This document shows, piece after piece, positions 59,456 through 64,000 of a DNA stretch of 64,000 nt. The translations under genes and the position numbers were made by a program. The notes beneath the pieces were generated by a model. The model saw nothing but the letters and a program-made list of their open reading frames with translations. It ran no database searches and had not been told where the DNA came from. The DNA is from an uncultured Collinsella sp. (GTDB lineage: Bacteria > Actinomycetota > Coriobacteriia > Coriobacteriales > Coriobacteriaceae), in NCBI GenBank assembly GCA_902496115.1, contig CABUZK010000004.1, positions 1 to 64,000 of the forward strand, written 5' to 3'. Each line of letters opens with the position of its first letter. Position 1 is the first letter of the stretch.

Positions 59456-60472
59456 CTACAGTGAGTCTCTCTGAACGAGCTGCATGTGCATGACGGTGGT
59501 GGTGGGCACGGCGCCATTGATCATATCGAGCGCAATGCCTGCGGCCATGCGGCCTTCCTCGCGAAGCGGCTGACGAATGGTCGTCAACGCGGGGACGCTG
59601 CGAGCTGCGACCTCGTGGTCATCGAAGCCCACGACCGAAACGTCTTTGGGTACGCTAATTCCTGCTTCGTTGAATGCGGCGATAACGCCGGTTGCGATAC
59701 GGTCCGATCCGCATAGCACGCCGTCGGCATGTATTTCGCGCGCGAGCAACCGCCGCGTGGCTTGGTAGCCGTCTCCGCTGCTCCATCCGGTATAGATGAC
59801 ATTTTCATCCGGAAGGCTTTCGCCCAAAATTGCACGGTAGCCGCGAAGGCGGTCGATGACGGCGGGGTTATCCTGCGGCCCCAGCACGGCAACGATGTCC
59901 TTGCGTCCGCGATCTTTCATAGCGAGCGCCGCAAAGCGTCCGCCCTCTTCGTCGTCGGAGTAGACCGTCGAGAACACGTCGCGATAGGGATGGCCCTCGA
60001 GCTGGCCGCATAACACAGTGGGTACGCCCAGCTCGCGCAGCACCTCGAGCAGCTCACTGCCCTTGTAGGGCGAGACGTCGATGACGGCGTCAAACGAGCG
60101 GCGCTCAAAATGCTCGCGTGCGCGGTTGCGCTCATGCGAGGAAGATGCCTGCAAGATCACGGGCAAGTAAGACGACTCCGAAAGTTCCTCGGTAATGCCG
60201 CTTAAAAACTCACTGTAGGTGGGATCGCTAAACAGCTCGCTCAAAGGCTCGGTAACCAGTACGGCGATAATTTCCGTGCGTCCGACGGCGAGCGCCCGGC
60301 CGCGTGCGTTGGGAACGAAGTTAACCTTTTTCGCCGCTGCGCGGACGCGCTTTTTAGTTTCCTCGCTAATGCGGGGGGAGTCGTTGAGGGCACGCGATGC
60401 CGTGGAGCGCGAAACACCGGCAGCTTCAGCAACCTCGGCAAGCGTGGGTGCGGTGCGTGCTGGTTGGGTCAT
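59456..60472 (-). CDS. LacI-family transcriptional regulator
   Basis: A 338-residue repressor with an N-terminal helix-turn-helix (TLAEVAEAAGVSRSTASRALNDSPRISEETKKRVRAAAKKVNFVPNARGRAL) and a periplasmic-binding-protein-like sugar domain ending with ALTTIRQPLREEGRMAAGIALDMINGAVP. It is divergent from lacZ across 376 bases that contain three CAACCGGTTG operators of LacI type. It most likely represses the beta-galactosidase operon in response to a sugar. Confidence 0.92.
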   Translation of the reverse strand: MTQPARTAPTLAEVAEAAGVSRSTASRALNDSPRISEETKKRVRAAAKKVNFVPNARGRALAVGRTEIIAVLVTEPLSELFSDPTYSEFLSGITEELSESSYLPVILQASSSHERNRAREHFERRSFDAVIDVSPYKGSELLEVLRELGVPTVLCGQLEGHPYRDVFSTVYSDDEEGGRFAALAMKDRGRKDIVAVLGPQDNPAVIDRLRGYRAILGESLPDENVIYTGWSSGDGYQATRRLLAREIHADGVLCGSDRIATGVIAAFNEAGISVPKDVSVVGFDDHEVAARSVPALTTIRQPLREEGRMAAGIALDMINGAVPTTTVMHMQLVQRDSL

Positions 60473-60715
60473 GGCGTCTCCTGTGCAATTGGGTCGGTGG
60501 GCTATCGATAAAGGCTAATGCGGATACAGATTACTATAGCGCGCGTGAACGGCGTCCATGGTATCCGGTGACCGGTGTCGTTTTGCAATCAAACTGCGAC
60601 TGAGCACGGCATGTATGGGCGAGACATAGGCAGGCGCGACAGTTGCCTGTGAGTTCAAGAACGATGCCCCGTGCTGTGCACCTAAGCTTAGGGTGACATA
60701 AGTAGCATGGTTGTA

Positions 60716-60812
60716 CAACCGGTTGCACCGTTAATCCGACAAAATCGACCGTTCGGCGGACAACCGGTTGCACAGATTTTTGTACCGCCCGTAAGATAAG
60801 GACAACCGGTTG
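60716..60812 (+). promoter_or_regulatory. Three CAACCGGTTG operators in the lacZ promoter
   Basis: The perfect palindrome CAACCGGTTG, each time followed by CAC, occurs at 60716-60725, 60761-60770 and 60803-60812, spaced 45 and 42 bases (about four helical turns). TTGCAC (60768-60773) overlaps the second and TAAGAT (60792-60797) could be the -10, with the third just downstream. The central CG is typical of LacI-family sites. Confidence 0.88.
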
Positions 60813-60848
60813 CACAAAGAAGCACTACGATGACGAAGGAGCATCACC

Positions 60849-63800
60849 ATGGACGCCATTAACGATTGGGAAAACCAAGCGCTCACCCACAGGAACCGCC
60901 TGGCACCCCATGCGTACTTTATGGGTTATGAGACCGCCGATCTCGCCGCTACGTACAGCCGCGAGCTGTCGCGCGGATTTGTCCAGCTGTCCGGCTCGTG
61001 GCAGTTCCGCCTTTTTGAGGGCCCCGCGGCCGTCTCCAACGAAGCACTTTGCACGTACAAGCCCGAGTGGGATCACGTGGAGGTTCCGCACCTGTGGCAG
61101 GTAGACGGCTATGGCAACCTTGCCTACACCGACGAGGGTTTTCCGTTCCCGGTGGATCAGCCGTTCGTTCCCTCCGACGACCCTACGGGCGTCTACCAGC
61201 GCATCGTCAAACTTCCCGCCGTGCCTGCCGGCGCTCGCGAGATTATTCGCTTCGACGGTATCGAGAGCTACGGCGAGCTGTATGTCAACGGCAAGTTTAT
61301 CGGCATGACCAAGGGTTCGCGCCTGTCCGCCGAGTTTGACGTGACCGACGCGCTCGTCGAGGGCGACAACCTGTTTGCGGTCAAGGTTCTGCAGTACAGC
61401 GATGGTAGCTACATCGAGGACCAGGACATGTGGTGGGCATCGGGCATCTTCCGCGATGTGTACCTCATGCAGCGTCCCGCCGCGCATCTGGTCGACTTTA
61501 GGTTCCGCACGCACCGCGAGGGCGATGCCACTCTGATCACGCTCGATACGGTTGCCGAGGGCGCAAGTCGCGTCGTGTTTACGCTCAGCGATGGCGAGAA
61601 CGTGGTGGCTACGGGCGAGTGCGTCGACGGCCATGCCGAGTGCAGCGTTGCCGATGCCCACTTCTGGAACCCCGAGGACCCCTTCCTCTATGATCTTACG
61701 CTTGAGGTCTACGACGGCGACGAGATCAGCGAGTACGTTCCGCATCGCCAAGGCCTTGCCGAGGTGACGGTCGAGGGCAATCATATCTACCTTAACGGCA
61801 CCTACTTTAAGATGCATGGCGTCAACCGCCACGACCACGACGATCACAAGGGCCGCGCCGTGGGTCTCGAGCGCATGCGCCGCGACCTGGAGCTCATGAA
61901 GCAGCACAACATCAACGCGGTGCGCACGTCCCACTACGCCAACGATCCGCGCTTCTACGAGCTGTGCGACGAGTACGGCATCATGCTGGTCGCCGAGACC
62001 GATATGGAGAGCCACGGCTTCGAGAATATCGGCAATATCGCCCTGGTCACCGACGACCCTGCCTGGGAGCCGGCTTACGTTGACCGTGTTGAGCGCCTGG
62101 TGATGCAGGAACGCAACCACGCGTGCATCATCATGTGGTCGATGGGCAACGAGAGCGGCTATGGCTGCAACATCCGCGCGATGTACGCCAAGGCTCACGA
62201 GCTTGATGGTCGTCCGGTCCATTACGAGGAGGATCGCAACGCCGATACCGTCGACGTTATCTCCACCATGTACTCCCGCGTGTCGCAGATGAACGACTTT
62301 GGTGAGCATCCATTCCCCAAGCCGCGCATCAACTGCGAGTACGGTCACTCCATGGGCAACGGCCCCGGAGGCCTGTCCGAGTATCAGGAGGTCTTCGATC
62401 GCTGGGATTGCATCCAAGGCCAGTTTATCTGGGAATGGTGCGACCACGGTCTGGCTGCTGTGACCGAGGACGGCATTGCCTACGATATGTATGGCGGCGA
62501 CAACGGCGATTACCCCAACAACAGCAACTTCTGCATCGATGGCATGGTGTTCCCCTGGCAGCAGCCGAGCCCGGGCCTTACCGAGTACGGCCAGGTCATC
62601 TGCCCGGTTCGCATGGCTTATGACGCCGAGGCGGGCGAGCTGACTGTCACCAACAAGCGCTGGTTTACCACCCTCGAGGATGTTTGCCTGTCGGCGGAGA
62701 CCCTGGTGGACGGCGACGTGGTCTGCCGCAAGACGCTCATGCCCGGTGCGGTTGCCCCCGGCGAGTCCGTCCAGCTTCCGCTGGTGATTCGCGAGGCCGC
62801 AGTGGGCGAGACCCTGCTGACCGTGCACGCCTACACCATGGCGGCTCACGCCTGGTGCGAGCCGATGTTCCAACTGGGTGCAAGCCAGTTTGCCATCGCA
62901 AACCATCCGGCGCCGGCAATTGCCGCCCCCACTTGTCCTGAGCTTACGGTCGAGGAGACCGAGCAGGAGATTCGTATTCGCTCCCTCAACGGCGAGCTGA
63001 CCTTCAGCAAGGTCAACGGTACCGTGAGCGAGTGGAAGGCATCCGGTCGCGACGTCATGGCCTCTGGTCCCCAGGTTGGTTTTTGGCATCCGCTCGTCGA
63101 TAACCACGCCCAGGAGTACGACTCCCTGTGGAAGGATAACTTCATCGATGTGATGCAGACGTCTACCCGCAATGTTTCTTGGAAGCAGGACGACAATGCG
63201 GTCGTCGTTACCGTGAGCCAGCGTATCGCTCCTCCTGTCCGCGCGTTCGGCATGCGCGTCGAGCTCGTCTATACCGTGCTTCCGAGTGGCCGCGTCGACC
63301 TCAAGGTTTCCGGCGAGCCCTACGGCGACTATTCGGACATTATCCCGCGCATCGGCATCTCCTTCGAGGTTCCCGGTTGTGATCGTGCCGTCGAGTGGTA
63401 TGGCCACGGCCCGGGCGAGAACTATCCGGACTCGCTGCGCGCCAACCCGGTCGGTCATTACCGCACTACGGTCGACGACATGTTCACGCCCTACGTTATG
63501 CCCCAGGACTGCGCCAACCGCGAGGGTACCCGCTGGGTCGCCCTGCGCTCCAGCCACGGTGACGGTCTGGTCGTGACGCGTCCGAGCGACGCCGCCTCCA
63601 ACCCGTTCTCATTCTCGGCATGGCCCTATAGCTGCGAGGCCATCGATAACGCCAAGCACGTCTACGACCTTGTCAAGGGCGATACGGTCACGGTCAACAT
63701 CAACGACCAGTTGCTCGGCCTTGGCTCGAACTCTTGGGGTTCCGAGGTGCTCGATTCCTATCGCACCCGTTTTGAGAGCTTCAGCTTTGAGGTGTCCCTG

Positions 63801-63857
63801 CGACCGCTGACGTCTGCCGATCTGGCTCAGGCGCTGGCACCTATTAAGGAGGCATAA
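60849..63857 (+). CDS. lacZ: Beta-galactosidase, GH2 (LacZ type)
   Basis: A 1002-residue glycoside hydrolase family 2 enzyme hydrolysing beta-galactosides in the cytoplasm. Domains in order: sugar-binding jelly roll (about 40-220), an immunoglobulin-like domain, the catalytic barrel with acid/base Glu in MWSMGNESGYG (about 433) and nucleophile Glu in GQFIWEWCDHG (about 528), and the C-terminal beta-galactosidase small-chain domain (from about 720). No signal peptide. GAAGGAGC precedes the ATG. It is followed 3 bases later by the next gene and is controlled by the upstream operators. Confidence 0.95.
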   Translation: MDAINDWENQALTHRNRLAPHAYFMGYETADLAATYSRELSRGFVQLSGSWQFRLFEGPAAVSNEALCTYKPEWDHVEVPHLWQVDGYGNLAYTDEGFPFPVDQPFVPSDDPTGVYQRIVKLPAVPAGAREIIRFDGIESYGELYVNGKFIGMTKGSRLSAEFDVTDALVEGDNLFAVKVLQYSDGSYIEDQDMWWASGIFRDVYLMQRPAAHLVDFRFRTHREGDATLITLDTVAEGASRVVFTLSDGENVVATGECVDGHAECSVADAHFWNPEDPFLYDLTLEVYDGDEISEYVPHRQGLAEVTVEGNHIYLNGTYFKMHGVNRHDHDDHKGRAVGLERMRRDLELMKQHNINAVRTSHYANDPRFYELCDEYGIMLVAETDMESHGFENIGNIALVTDDPAWEPAYVDRVERLVMQERNHACIIMWSMGNESGYGCNIRAMYAKAHELDGRPVHYEEDRNADTVDVISTMYSRVSQMNDFGEHPFPKPRINCEYGHSMGNGPGGLSEYQEVFDRWDCIQGQFIWEWCDHGLAAVTEDGIAYDMYGGDNGDYPNNSNFCIDGMVFPWQQPSPGLTEYGQVICPVRMAYDAEAGELTVTNKRWFTTLEDVCLSAETLVDGDVVCRKTLMPGAVAPGESVQLPLVIREAAVGETLLTVHAYTMAAHAWCEPMFQLGASQFAIANHPAPAIAAPTCPELTVEETEQEIRIRSLNGELTFSKVNGTVSEWKASGRDVMASGPQVGFWHPLVDNHAQEYDSLWKDNFIDVMQTSTRNVSWKQDDNAVVVTVSQRIAPPVRAFGMRVELVYTVLPSGRVDLKVSGEPYGDYSDIIPRIGISFEVPGCDRAVEWYGHGPGENYPDSLRANPVGHYRTTVDDMFTPYVMPQDCANREGTRWVALRSSHGDGLVVTRPSDAASNPFSFSAWPYSCEAIDNAKHVYDLVKGDTVTVNINDQLLGLGSNSWGSEVLDSYRTRFESFSFEVSLRPLTSADLAQALAPIKEA

Positions 63858-63860
63858 GTC

Positions 63861-64000
63861 ATGCATGTCTTTAACTCGCGTGCCGATTTCGACGCCCAGA
63901 TGAAGTCCGTCAAGAAGTGGATGCGTACCGGACAGGCGCTCGACGGTGTTGCTGAACTGCAGCACGATGTGGCGTACTCCATCGGCGACTCGCTGGTGTA
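63861..64000 (+). CDS. YhcH/EbgC-family protein, 3' partial
   Basis: The first 46 residues are visible (MHVFNSRADFDAQMKSVKKW...GVAELQHDVAYSIGDSLVY) before the window ends. The position directly after lacZ and the length pattern suggest the EbgC/YhcH cupin-like family, which includes the small subunit of evolved beta-galactosidase. AAGGAGG ends 10 bases before the ATG and overlaps the end of lacZ. The family call is tentative. Confidence 0.55.
   Translation, partial: MHVFNSRADFDAQMKSVKKWMRTGQALDGVAELQHDVAYSIGDSLV

Noticed and set aside
60825..63557. A 910-codon open frame on the minus strand opposite lacZ
   Set aside because: It is a shadow of the high-GC lacZ gene; lacZ has both catalytic motifs and a ribosome binding site.

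Overview
The window looks like a chromosome segment of a high-GC, Gram-positive gut actinobacterium of the class Coriobacteriia, most likely Collinsella or a close relative. This is inferred from protein style, gene neighbourhoods and palindromic intergenic DNA, not from a marker search. It carries no rRNA, CRISPR array or intact insertion sequence. Most of it is ordinary core genome: five aminoacyl-tRNA synthetases or relatives of translation (metG, serS, hisS, aspS, plus rsmI, rsmA and rlmH), ppc, htpG, proC, serB and six tRNA genes.

Layout. 0-8.2 kb: a Tad/Flp pilus operon (CpaE-like ATPase, TadA, TadB, TadC, two pilin-like proteins, TadE/TadG-like proteins) ending in a DUF192 gene. 8.25-8.8 kb: a small two-gene toxin-antitoxin-like pair. 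8.9-9.3 kb: tRNA-Phe with a duplicated 3' end. 9.5-17.7 kb: a GH5-like protein lacking a key catalytic residue, rsmI, metG, rsmA, a TatD hydrolase, tRNA-Leu with a duplicated 3' end, an SPFH protein, rlmH and proC. 18-19.9 kb: serS and a small gene behind a LexA-like box. 20-26 kb: an accessory-looking stretch with three tandem tRNA-Arg genes, a large TPR protein, an ATPase behind iterated repeats, tRNA-Ser and a TM2-domain protein. 26.2-33 kb: a D,D-carboxypeptidase divergent from a VanRS-like two-component system, then pstB and a PhoPR-like system. 33-35.2 kb: a polysaccharide-export regulatory triad (Wzz-like protein, tyrosine kinase, PHP-type phosphatase) without biosynthesis genes. 35.2-46.7 kb: a GNAT enzyme, htpG, a pair of giant YhgE/Pip membrane proteins, an EamA transporter, an M20 amidohydrolase and a broken MFS gene. 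46.9-51.3 kb: hisS and ppc. 51.8-56.5 kb: a lactate racemase locus (larA and an aquaglyceroporin-like channel facing larB, larC and a TetR regulator). 56.5-64 kb: serB, aspS, and a LacI regulator divergent from lacZ and the start of a YhcH/EbgC-like gene.

The most unusual content is between genes. Several terminators sit inside much longer palindromes whose arms differ from locus to locus while short inner modules are conserved (17.7, 38.0, 43.5, 46.25, 51.3 and 53.9 kb). Three palindromes of 60-64 bp lie back to back in the wreck of an MFS gene (46.63-46.84 kb). A second palindrome family with GCGGAAAG ends lies at 9.25 and 59.3 kb. Most tRNA loci are followed, beyond the terminator, by an inverted copy of that same tRNA's own T-arm, and two tRNA loci carry a direct duplication of the tRNA 3' end plus terminator at nearly the same offset (186 and 189 bp).

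Regulation visible in sequence includes three identical LacI-type operators before lacZ, a 12-bp-arm operator before larB, a LexA-like box at 19.51 kb, and a shared AT-rich element upstream of tRNA promoters. Start codons were chosen by Shine-Dalgarno spacing and family length; where this was not decisive it is stated.
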